DNA of 64,000 nt from Cloeon dipterum (lineage: Eukaryota; Arthropoda; Insecta; Ephemeroptera; Baetidae), in contig NC_088790.1 in assembly GCF_949628265.1 (NCBI RefSeq), forward strand, positions 31,562,545-31,626,544, given 5' to 3'. Position 1 is the first letter of the stretch. Each line of letters opens with the position of its first letter. A program made the position numbers and the translations under genes. Of this stretch, positions 13,701-21,960 are shown in pieces. Under the pieces are notes generated by a model, which saw only the letters and a list, made by a program, of their open reading frames with translations, had not been told where the DNA came from and searched no databases.

Positions 13701-16055
13701 GCAAAGCGGTGTTCCGGTTCCAGCTGTCGATTTAAATCCGCTTGTGATCAATGTAAGAAATTATTTTTACGTAGAAATTTAAAATGATTAGGTAAATTTG
13801 CAGTTGTTTGGTGAAAGTCGTCTGTTGGAGAGGATCATTGAGGCCTACAAAGAGGACGATGAGTGCGTTTCATAATTTATTTTGGTCCGAAATCGATTTC
13901 TTAAACCGATTTGTTACACAGCGGGTCATTATCTAAAGTTCGAAGCGGCTACTTCGGCCACTTGCTGCACATCTGCAACTGCGTAGCGCAGAACGTGACT
14001 GACGAGATGCTGGAGAGGCTGGTGCCGAGCGAGGAAACGCGGCGCCAATGGAACGAGCTGCTCGACGGGCAGATTTCCACGGTTAACAAGATACAATCAG
14101 AGTTCCTGGTAATTAATACAAGACTCTTAGGAGTTTTTAATAGAAAATGTTTTGCTCGTAGGGAGGGCAGCACCCATCCAAAATGATTGAGTCTGAAGAA
14201 AATGATTACCCTATGATTCCATTTACGCAAGAAGAGACGGTTTTACAGAATTTCACAGAGTTGCTCAGTTGTTACAAGTCGTCGCCCTTTTCCGACGGCT
14301 CCTCCTACGACGACAACCAGTTCTTTGACGGAGACGATGTGTTGCAGTAAGCCAACCGTTTTAATCTCATTTAATAATTTAATAATATAAATTTTAAATT
14401 GCAGACAATGCAGTCTGGGTGAAATGAGAGTGAGAGAGGATCTGTTCTCAAACATGTGCAAAGAGAAGTCTGGTATTGAAGAGGACGATTTCGAGCACGA
14501 GCTCAACTTCAACTCGCCGACCTCGGCGAATCCGCCCGTTCTGAGAGCCCTGGACAGTGACGACAGCGACGAAGGCGAGCCCCCGCACACCTTTCCCGCC
14601 GCCCCACCGGCCAGCATGGAGGTGGACACTGTTGACCGTGAGTTTTTTTTTGCTTATTAATTGATTAAATCGATTTTAAAAAATAAATAATTTTAGCCTG
14701 GGCTGATGCGGCCGAGGCGTCGGACGCCGCCGCCGTGACCGAGGAGGACCCGTGGGGCGCGAGTGACGCTCCTGCAGAGAAGGAGAGCAGCGACCAAGAC
14801 GGTTGGGCCAATTTCTGTGCCTTTTCATCCGCGACCGAAGCAGCCGTTGAAGGTTTGCACGCCATTTAAAATTAAATTTTAATCAATTAAAACTGTTCGT
14901 TTGGCAGTAAAAGACGTAGAAAATAATCAAGGTAGAGAGGCAGCTGAAAGCGCATCGGAAGATACAAATGCTAATCCCCCGTTTGACGTTTCCGATGAAA
15001 ATTCTGAGCTTGTAGACAACTATAGGTAAATCTGCGATTTTACGAAGAAGGTTTTATTGATTTCAACAGACCTTCGCCCAGGTTTCTTTCGCAAGGACTG
15101 ATGTCTGCTGACGGTGCGGTGGCAGAATCGCCTGCAACTCCAAGTGATACCTCAGCTGAGCCGCAACAAGTGGACCAGCCGCAATCGCAAAGTCAAGAAA
15201 TCCCTGTTTCAGAGTAAGCCTCCATATCCACGAGAATTTTTTATTATAAAAACCTTCAGGGTCAAAACCGGGAGAGACCTTTGCCTCTGGAGTTTTTGGT
15301 ATTTAAATTTGCGTGAAACCGAAATGTTTGGCGTCGAAACTGCCGAAGAGGGGAACACAATATGGTGGCACAGACACTGCTCGCCGCCAAAAGGGGGCGT
15401 GGTGAGCTGCCATATTGTTGTCCCTTCAACTGTTTCGACGCCGAGCATTTAAGTAAAATCTCGTTAAAACACCGAGATAAAATTTAAAAATTATTTAACA
15501 CGATTTTAATTTAATTTCCAGCAGTTGCACAAAAACGTCGTCCTCGGCCGAAGGTGAAGGAAGCATTTAGTAGCGAAATTTGGCCTCGTCCCCGCCCGCC
15601 CGCCCCATGCTCATTTTCGCCGCGCCCCCCGGAGAGAGGGGGCCGCGGCGGCGTTAAAATAAATTCCCCAAAAGCCGATCGCAGCAGCACGTGCAATTGT
15701 AAAATAGGTCCGGCCGGCGTTGTTAGAGCAGGAGAGATCACGTTTATTGATTGATTGATTGATTGGTGCCTTGTACCATAAAATATTCCACGAAGTAATA
15801 TGTACGTATATTACGACAATGTTCTGTGTTACGCCATGCCACGCCGCCAGCCAGCCAGCCACATGATTGATTCATATCTCGTTTTGCCCACCGTCGTCGT
15901 CGTCGTCGGCCTCGGCGCCACAGCATCCATTATCGCAAAGTGCAAAATGTTCCATTTTGTTTTGTTTTCTGAAAAATATTGCTAGCCAAGATAGTTCCGA
16001 TGGGGAAGAGGAAGTACCAAAACCCGCAGTTACCTACACACTGAGATCCGATTAA
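10781..16055 (+). CDS. Serine/threonine protein phosphatase 6 regulatory subunit (SAPS family)
   Basis: Regulatory subunit that targets the PP6 catalytic subunit (Sit4 in yeast). Exons: 10781-10840, 10892-10971, 11024-11297, 11840-11977, 12475-12656, 12717-12839, 12896-13154, 13468-13752, 13804-13862, 13922-14108, 14162-14346, 14405-14637, 14697-14852, 14908-15025, 15070-15213 and 15986-16055, giving 850 residues with all phases closed. The start MFWKYNAG matches the family N-terminus MFWKF. Family blocks follow in order: NPLLASFFSKTL, LNPPKKAAI, then DLFFKYKWNNFLHSQVE. The C-terminal third is acidic, low-complexity and Trp-Ala rich, as in vertebrate PPP6R proteins. The last exon (encoding SSDGEEEVPKP) joins in phase 2. 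A competing exon from about 15,523 would end at a TAG at 15,566-15,568 and could be an alternative C-terminus. It corresponds to the fly gene fiery mountain, but I do not assign a symbol. Confidence 0.93.
12040..12370 (-). repeat. Repeat D, copy 3 (reversed)
   Basis: Reverse-strand version with GGGGCATCGATTGATACC and GGGCCCCGTATGGGCCC blocks. It fills most of PPP6R intron 11978-12474. Confidence 0.65.
13172..13385. repeat. Repeat A, copy 2
   Basis: Shares the GAAACCGAAATGTTTGGCGTC block, the GGGAATAC..TATGG segment and the TATTTCGACGTCGAAAAT end with the other A copies. Lies in PPP6R intron 13155-13467 and fills most of it. Confidence 0.65.
15283..15465. repeat. Repeat A, copy 3
   Basis: Contains GTGAAACCGAAATGTTTGGC, CAGACACTGCTCGCCG and GGGGGCGTGGTG blocks also found in copy 1. 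It is in the last PPP6R intron. Confidence 0.65.
15746..15909. repeat. Three short microsatellites in the last PPP6R intron
   Basis: TTGA units at 15,746-15,764, GCCA units at about 15,846-15,861 and CGT units at 15,892-15,909. A GC-rich island (about 15,585-15,725) precedes them. Confidence 0.75.
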
Positions 16056-16599
16056 CGTTTTTTTATATCTGAAAAAAATTCTTTTGATTATTTTGTTTTT
16101 GGGGGGTTCGTGCGTGAACATTTTCAAGTGCAGCGTGCGCTCCTTGGTTTGGAAAAAATTAAGTGAATGATTGCTGGATGCCAAAAGGAAACCCTTGTTA
16201 TCATGTGAAGTGTTAAGAAATTAGCAACTGTGATGGATATTATTCCAAAGTAGTGTCTTCAAATAAGAGTTGTTTTTATCGAGATGAGAATGCGCGCATT
16301 ACACACATACACACACAACACAACACACACTCTAGTTAGCTCAAAATCCATGTCAAGTGTCAAATTGTTTGCCCTGTCATACACTTTCACTTTATTATTT
16401 TTCTACATTCTTGACTACAACAACATCGCAACTCGCCAGAAAATCGTCGGATTGGTTGCTTGAAAATCTTCACTGTGAGGCCATAACATAGCCAAAGTTT
16501 AATGTTGAGAAAAATAAATTATTATCATCAGACCAAACAACATATTTGGCCCTCTTTTATTCTAAACAAAACCATTTAAAAATAAAATAGAGAATTAAT

Positions 16600-16870
16600 A
16601 GAACTTTTGCTCGAGAACGTAATTTTGGGAACTTCAGGGCTTTCCCTGAGCGCCCTGATGGCTTCCTCAGGGTCAAATTACACATTTTCTGAAAGATCTT
16701 AACTTGGTCGTTCCAATGATGTGCAGATCTCATAATTGAAACCTTTACAGAGCCCATCAGGGCGTCGTTAAAGTGGCCACAAAACGGGATTTGAATGATC
16801 CGAGGGCTATCCTGGCGCCAGGGTTCGATTTCTTACCTTTTGTAAGGGTCTTGCTTGATCACAGGAGTGA
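16600..16870 (+). repeat. Repeat E, tandem unit 1
   Basis: TTTGCTCGAGA, CTGAGCGCCCTGATGGCTTC, CACATTTTCTGAAAG, AGTGGCCACAAAACG and GGCGCCAGGGTTCGATTTC. The next copy follows about 310 bp later in the same orientation, forming a tandem pair. Confidence 0.7.
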
Positions 16871-16909
16871 CCACGAGCATGAATCAACTTGAAAAATGAA
16901 AATAGGGAA

Positions 16910-17240
16910 TTTTTCGAATTTTTGCTCGAGATCGCGATTTTGGGCACATCAGGGCGTTTCCTGAGCGTCCTGACGGCTTCCACAAGGTAAAATTGCACAT
17001 TTTCTGAAAGCTCTCAACCTGTTCATTCCAACGGTGTGCATATCTCGTAAGTGGAACCAATGTAGAGCCCGTCAGGAATCATTAAAGTGGCCACAAAACG
17101 TAATTTGAAGGATATTTTTTTATCTTCCGAGGGCTACCCTGACGCAAGGATTCGACTTCTTACTCTTTCTAAGGGTGACATATGATCACAGAAGTGACTC
17201 CCAGCATGTTCTGCAGGTCAAAATCAACTTGAAGGGCAAT
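16910..17240 (+). repeat. Repeat E, tandem unit 2
   Basis: Same block order as the unit at 16,600 (TTTGCTCGAGA, CTGAGCGTCCTGACGGCTTC, AGTGGCCACAAAACG, CTACCCTGACGCAAGG). Confidence 0.7.
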
Positions 17241-17735
17241 TTAAATTTTTTAAATTGTCAACTGAACTTAAAAAATATTTTTTTAACTTCCCTTACCTCA
17301 AAAAAACTAAAAATGTCAGGGCGTTTTGCTCTCAATTATGACAAAATTTTTTCCTTATTTTAAATAAAAATTTACAATCCTGTTTTAGAGGTTTAGAAAA
17401 TTTTAAAATTCAAAAGTTCCAATTTAAAAAAATGTTCCCAGTTTAATTTGGCACAAACTAGAGATTTCTCATTATTACAAACTTTTCCCAGGTTTTAAGT
17501 CTCTTCGTAAAAATTTGATTTAAATTTTGAAATAAAACGCTTAAAAAGTAATATACAAGAATCATTTAATTCCCATTTTGATGAAACATGTACCAGAAAC
17601 ATATTAGTGGGAGGCGTCACTTCTTTAATTAAATACAACAATTTCTGTGAAACATGCATGGAATGAAAAATACAATTTATATATATATTAGCGTCGGCCT
17701 TTTTTCTTTCTTTTTTTACTCTCCGGAGAGAAGGA

Positions 17736-18539
17736 TCACAAGATAAACTTGACTGTCAGCAGGATAATAAGCAGGGTGATGACCATGCCGGCGATCAGCA
17801 GCACCTTGTCCTCGGCGGCCCGCTTTTCGATATAGCGAATCGTCGTGTTTGACAGGCCGAGCGTGCCTGCAATGTCCAAAATCTTCCTCCGCGCGCCCTT
17901 CAGCACCGTCCGCTGGTCCCGCATTGATTCCAGGATGCTCGACCCTGAATTCAGCAGGTCGTCCATCCCCCTGTTGGCACCCTGGGGAGGAATGGAATTT
18001 AATTTAATTTTATTAATTGAATTAAATTAAAACACGCACCTGTAAGGCAGTGTGGTGTTGCAAGGACAAGTCAATATTGATGCTGGTGTCTTCGGCACTT
18101 GCCAGGGTTGTGAACCTCCGCGTCAAAAGCTCCTCCCGTTCCTGCTCCTCCTGGATTTTCTGCACCTTTTTGTGTTGCAGCATTCGCAAGGAAGCCTATT
18201 ACCGATGATTAATTTTTTTAACCATTTATATAATTTTTTAAACGTACTTGGTGGTGTTGGAGGTCGTACTTGACTTGGTCAACTTTAAATTTTACCGCCT
18301 GGCGTCTAGAAACAGGTTCTCGAAAGACCAGCGATTCCATTCGCTCGCAATTACTGAAATTTTGATGATTCAGTCGGGAATTTCAGGAATCTTTGTTCTC
18401 ACCTTGTGGCCTTGTCCAGTCGGGCCTGAATTTCCTTCTCCAAATTATCAGATTCGGGTCCAAAGACTTTGTCAAAGCGTTCGAAGCCCTGTTGCACTTC
18501 GAGAAGAAGCTTGGAAGTCTCGTAATATAGAATATCCAT
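17736..18539 (-). CDS. Membrin: Membrin (Golgi SNAP receptor complex member 2, Qb-SNARE)
   Basis: Qb-SNARE of the ER-Golgi and cis-Golgi fusion machinery. Four exons in transcript order: complement 18539-18403, 18353-18248, 18195-18040 and 17981-17736; all phases close, giving 214 residues (human GOSR2 is 212). The N-terminus is MDILYYETSKLLLEVQ. A helical region includes VDQVKYDLQHHQ, matching human VDQLKYDVQHLQ. The SNARE helix contains LGLSNTTIRYIEKRA, a GOSR2 signature, and the protein ends with one hydrophobic tail anchor (VLLIAGMVITLLIILLTV). The neighbouring minus-strand mRpL36 gene lies upstream with its stop 431 nt from the Membrin ATG, so they are probably separate transcripts. Confidence 0.95.
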
Positions 18540-18970
18540 TTCTAGTCTCTTTCAAACCATGCACAAAACAAAATTCCGGGACGACAGACCCGTTATTACA
18601 TGAAATTTTACAATTCACAAGAGAAAACAGGCTTTAATTCCCGTAAAAATAGCTCCACGTCCCTGTCACTGACGACCGAGGCGGCACAGCAGCAACTCAC
18701 CGACCACGCCCCCCACCCATATGTTTCTGCAAGTAGAGTAAAGCTAAGGAGATGCGAAAAAGAGAAGAAAGAGTGGGGGAAAGAAACCAGCGAACAAGCG
18801 ACGTTCGCCCCCACTCCTTTTCCTCTTCTGGCCGCTGTTTCGCATCTCCTCGCCATACTCTCCTTATTTCTGGTGACACGCCCCCCTCACTTCACTAAAA
18901 CGTGCTAATAAATATTTACAAATCCATTCATTCTTCTTCTAACTCACTAAAAAACAATCCGATTGTCCTT
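18540..18970. other. Membrin promoter / mRpL36 3' flank
   Basis: About 430 nt between the Membrin ATG and the mRpL36 stop, both minus strand. It must hold the Membrin 5' UTR and promoter and the mRpL36 3' UTR. No TATA box or clear polyadenylation signal was recognised. The open frames on both strands have no recognisable content. Confidence 0.4.
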
Positions 18971-19333
18971 CTACCAAGGGCGTTGCTTGCACTGCATGGG
19001 CCCTGGGGACAGGACCCAGGTGAATTTTTCCCTGGGCGCGAACGCGGCCGCCTTGTGCCTTGGCTTGCTCTTGCACATGACGTACTTGCGGCCGTCCCTG
19101 TACACGAAGTAGCAGTCCTTGCAGCGTCTCTTCAGCGCGCCCTTCTGCTTGAGGCCGCAGCTGGGCACCGCCAGCAGGTTGCTGCCCGCCGGAAGCTGCA
19201 GCAGGGAGGGAAGCGGCTGCCGCGCCTGGGCCAAAAGGTGGGCGCACCGGCTCTGGGCGAACTGGCCGCTGCTCGCCAGAACGCAGGCCACTCGCGGTAT
19301 CACGCTTGACGTGAAAATTCGCGCCAGGTTCAT
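18971..19333 (-). CDS. mRpL36: Mitochondrial ribosomal protein bL36m
   Basis: Large-subunit mitoribosome protein near the peptidyl-transferase region. Single-exon frame of 120 residues. An N-terminal stretch of about 65 residues with Arg and Ser and few acids fits a mitochondrial presequence. The bL36 zinc-ribbon core follows: [19 protein letters not shown] then MCKSKPRHK, with Cys-X2-Cys, a third Cys and His as zinc ligands. About 26 residues continue past PRHK and end QRPW; bacterial and human bL36 end soon after this motif, so this is a C-terminal extension. The start at 19,333 is the first in-frame ATG before the presequence-like region. Confidence 0.93.
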   Translation of the reverse strand: MNLARIFTSSVIPRVACVLASSGQFAQSRCAHLLAQARQPLPSLLQLPAGSNLLAVPSCGLKQKGALKRRCKDCYFVYRDGRKYVMCKSKPRHKAAAFAPREKFTWVLSPGPMQCKQRPW

Positions 19334-20188
19334 TCTGTAGAGAGGAAAATTCTTTTCTTGAAGGGTCTGTCGGAAATGGTGGAGAGCACCGCTGGAAAAT
19401 GAGGGATGAAGGAAACCCCGAGGTTAGCCAGCTGCACGAAAGAATGAACGGAGGTTTTGTTTTTTCGGTGAACGGTGAATTTGGAAAATAAAAACCGGTT
19501 TTCAACTAATCAGATTTCAGGCGTTTATTTAATTATTTCAAATTTTTAGATTTTTTATTCAATTTCATCCTAAATTCTTTTTAGAAACTGATTTTTGATG
19601 AGATTCGGGTCATCAGAATTTAAAAAATAAAAAACCGGTACTCATTAGAAGATTTAAAATTTTTGAACGATTTACGTCTCGACACGAACGCGAAGGGTAA
19701 AATCCATGGTTGCGCAAGGACTTTTGGGACTTTTGGTTTTACACCTTTACATTTTACCACTTGAGTAACCCTGACCAAAGGTTTCGCCCACAGGGCCCGC
19801 TTAATGGCCGAGAAATAAGGGTCTGAACTTTGCAAAAAACGCATTTCGCCAGAACACGGTTTTAATTTTCTAATAATTCGACGGTTTGGCGGATTTTAAC
19901 TCACAAGATCTTAAATGAAAGGTATCGGTGAGTACTATCACATGACCTACCCTGATGACCTTTTTCAGTGTACCCCGCACCCTGAGATCGGTCCCAAAGC
20001 CACTTTTCGCGATTTTTCGCGCCACTGACAGTTTGAATACATCATAAACTGGTCCAACCGGGCAATCAGAGACTTTTTTGTTTGGAGCACGAAGAAAAAG
20101 TCAGTCCTGTGATGTTACTAACCGAATTTTCCAGTAAAAAACGACCATTTATATATTTATTTAGCTCATATGACATAAAAAACGTTCG
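19334..20188. other. mRpL36 5' flank and lectin 3' flank
   Basis: No gene seen. The first roughly 150 nt are likely mRpL36 promoter and 5' UTR. A fragment of repeat D lies at about 19,840-20,070. The remainder is AT-rich and should include the 3' UTR of the minus-strand lectin gene, but no clear polyadenylation signal was chosen. Confidence 0.4.
19840..20070 (+). repeat. Repeat D fragment
   Basis: 3' part only: AATGAAAGGTATC, CCCTGATGACCTTTTTCAG and CACTTTTCGCGATTTTTCGC, closest to the D copy in BRAT1 at 37.8-38.3 kb. Confidence 0.55.
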
Positions 20189-21890
20189 TTAATTGAGCTC
20201 GCAAATAAATTTGAGTTTGGTAGAACAGTCCTCGTCGTGCCAACGGAAAGTGTCTGATTCATTGCACAACTGAAGGCAATTTTCCTTTCCATCTGCATTG
20301 TCTGGCTGGTTTTCAGCGAACAAAGTGAATAACGCTCCGATGTCCTCTCCCGTTGCGCTCCAGTAAAAATGCCCCTCGGAATCCAAATCAGTGCCCGAAG
20401 TCCAGTAATGCACCGTCCTTTCCCCTTTGTAACTCTCGTTCGTCGTGTTCACTTTGAAAAGAAATAAATTCTTTGGGTAATTTCACCAGGTTGCGAAAGC
20501 CTTTATAGTTTGTAAAGCTGCCGAGAGATGGCGCGAACGGTTGCTTTCGATTTAAATTTTTAGCCGAATCATAGAAAGCGATTCTTCAAAAGAAAAACAT
20601 CTCTGCGGCGGTGAAAGTAATTTAATTGGTGGCTTATTTGAACACCAACTAGAGTGGATAATTAAATTCATTATTTTACCGATCGCATGATAAATTGCGG
20701 TGTTTTCTTCTTCTGATTCCACGCTGGCCAGCTCCATTCCGACAGATTTGCAGAATTTTCCCGCCAAATGCCAGCTCAACTATGCATGGAATTCAGTAAT
20801 TAAATTCTGCAATGGTTTCAAGATAAAATATTTTTTAATTACGTCGTCGGTGCTGATATAGTACTTTGAGCCCGGGAAAAGTGAAATTAGCCTTCCTGTC
20901 AGGTTCGCGGCAGCAAGTCTTTCTTCTAGAAATTGCAATAAGATATTTTTTATGGTGTCTATATATTTAATATTTTGTAAAGACCGTCTTTGACGTAGTT
21001 TCTGAGCACACCAATCGATTCCTGAGGGTCGAATTAGGTAAAATTGATGTTTTTTCTGTTAAAAAAGTCGAGCGCGACGTGCGAACTTTTTTCCCGCCAA
21101 AACAATTAGAACGTATTTGTGAGAACTGCGCATGCGTGAGAGCTGGTTTGATCACTTGCCTATACGAATGACTTCTTTGTCAGATCCAGCCAGCTCTGAC
21201 GCATGCGCTCTTCTCGCATTCATTATTGTTTTGGCGGGAAAAAAAGTTCGCACGTCACGCTGCACTTTTTGGCCGACAAAAACATCCTTTTGACCTAATT
21301 CGACCCTCAGGAATCGATTGGTGAGATCAGAAACTTCGTCAAAGACACTCTTTAAACAATAATGAGCACTTACTTGTCTTTCTTGCGACGTCATTTTCGT
21401 TGCATTCCCTGTTAAATAGTTTTTAGCAACCAAAAGAACCGAGAATTTTAGTTTCGGTACCTTTGTTGTTCCTGGAGGAAAGCCTTCTGCAGCTCGCACT
21501 TTTCCAATTTGATATTTCCGTTTTCATGCAATGTATCGATCAGACGATCAAAGAGCACCTTGGTAATTCCGAACTGGCCCATTGTGCCCCTCAGTTTTTC
21601 CTCGACGACCTCAACCCTTTTATCGCACAGCTTCTTTTCCAACTTAACGAGGCTAGAAAATTCAATTTAAAATTAAAAATATAATAAGAATCAGAGATTT
21701 ACTCAGTGTAAGGAACCGTCTTTTTAACACAGTCCTGAAAAAATATAGAACAAATTTAGCGAATTAAATATATAATTAATTTTTTTTTTACCAGATTTGG
21801 TTGCAAGTCTTGCTCTTGTGAAGAATCTTCAGCGTTGCTGTTGCTCGTGAAAAGCACAAAAAGTAAAATAAATATTTTCAAGAATTCCAT
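20189..21890 (-). CDS. Secreted C-type lectin domain protein
   Basis: Exons in transcript order: complement 21890-21792, 21734-21703, 21652-21461, 21408-21374, 20925-20843, 20779-20680 and 20451-20189. All seven phases close to 267 residues, including a 35-nt micro-exon. The N-terminus MEFLKIFILLFVLFTSNSNA is a signal peptide. A charged, mostly helical segment of about 100 residues follows. The C-terminal C-type lectin fold has WHLAGKFC, ELASVES, YWTSGTDLDSEGHFYW, QPDN, a cysteine pair in NCLQLC, DEDC and KFICE, so the canonical disulphide cysteines are present. QPD in the long loop predicts galactose-type rather than mannose-type (EPN) binding. Arthropod secreted lectins of this kind often act in immune recognition; that role is inference. 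Repeat B fills most of the intron between the micro-exon and the fifth exon. Confidence 0.9.
20978..21355. repeat. Repeat B, copy 1 (long inverted repeat)
   Basis: Starts AAAGACCGTCTTTGACG and ends CGTCAAAGACACTCTTT. Arms of roughly 150 bp pair, including CAATCGATTCCTGAGGGTCG, CCCGCCAAAACAA and GCGCATGCGT. It fills nearly all of a lectin-gene intron. No open frame, so MITE-like. Confidence 0.75.
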
Positions 21891-21951
21891 ACTGTCGCTC
21901 TCGGTTGAAGATTCTTATTAAAATGATTAGATCTCGCTGGTTTAAATCCAG

Positions 21952-21960
21952 TTTATATAG
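21952..21960 (-). promoter_or_regulatory. TATA box of the lectin gene
   Basis: CTATATAAA on the minus strand lies about 62 nt upstream of the lectin ATG. This spacing fits a TATA promoter with a leader of roughly 30 nt. A TATA promoter suits a regulated secreted lectin better than a housekeeping gene. Confidence 0.55.

Larger units (their letters stand above)
16056..17735. other. PPP6R 3' UTR and intergenic DNA
   Basis: PPP6R 3' UTR runs to an AATAAA at 16,512-16,517 and includes an AC-rich microsatellite at about 16,300-16,330. Two tandem copies of repeat E follow (16,600-16,870 and 16,910-17,240). The rest to 17,735 is AT-rich with no gene. On the minus strand an ATTAAA near 17,621-17,626 may serve the Membrin transcript. 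Confidence 0.5.

Noticed and set aside
15554-15754. Proline-rich frame in the last PPP6R intron as an extended exon
   Set aside because: It is not in the phase carried by the preceding exon, and that phase hits a stop at 15,566-15,568.
18939-19505. 188-codon minus-strand frame across mRpL36
   Set aside because: Overlaps mRpL36 in another frame, has no recognisable domain, and its composition follows the GC-rich real gene.
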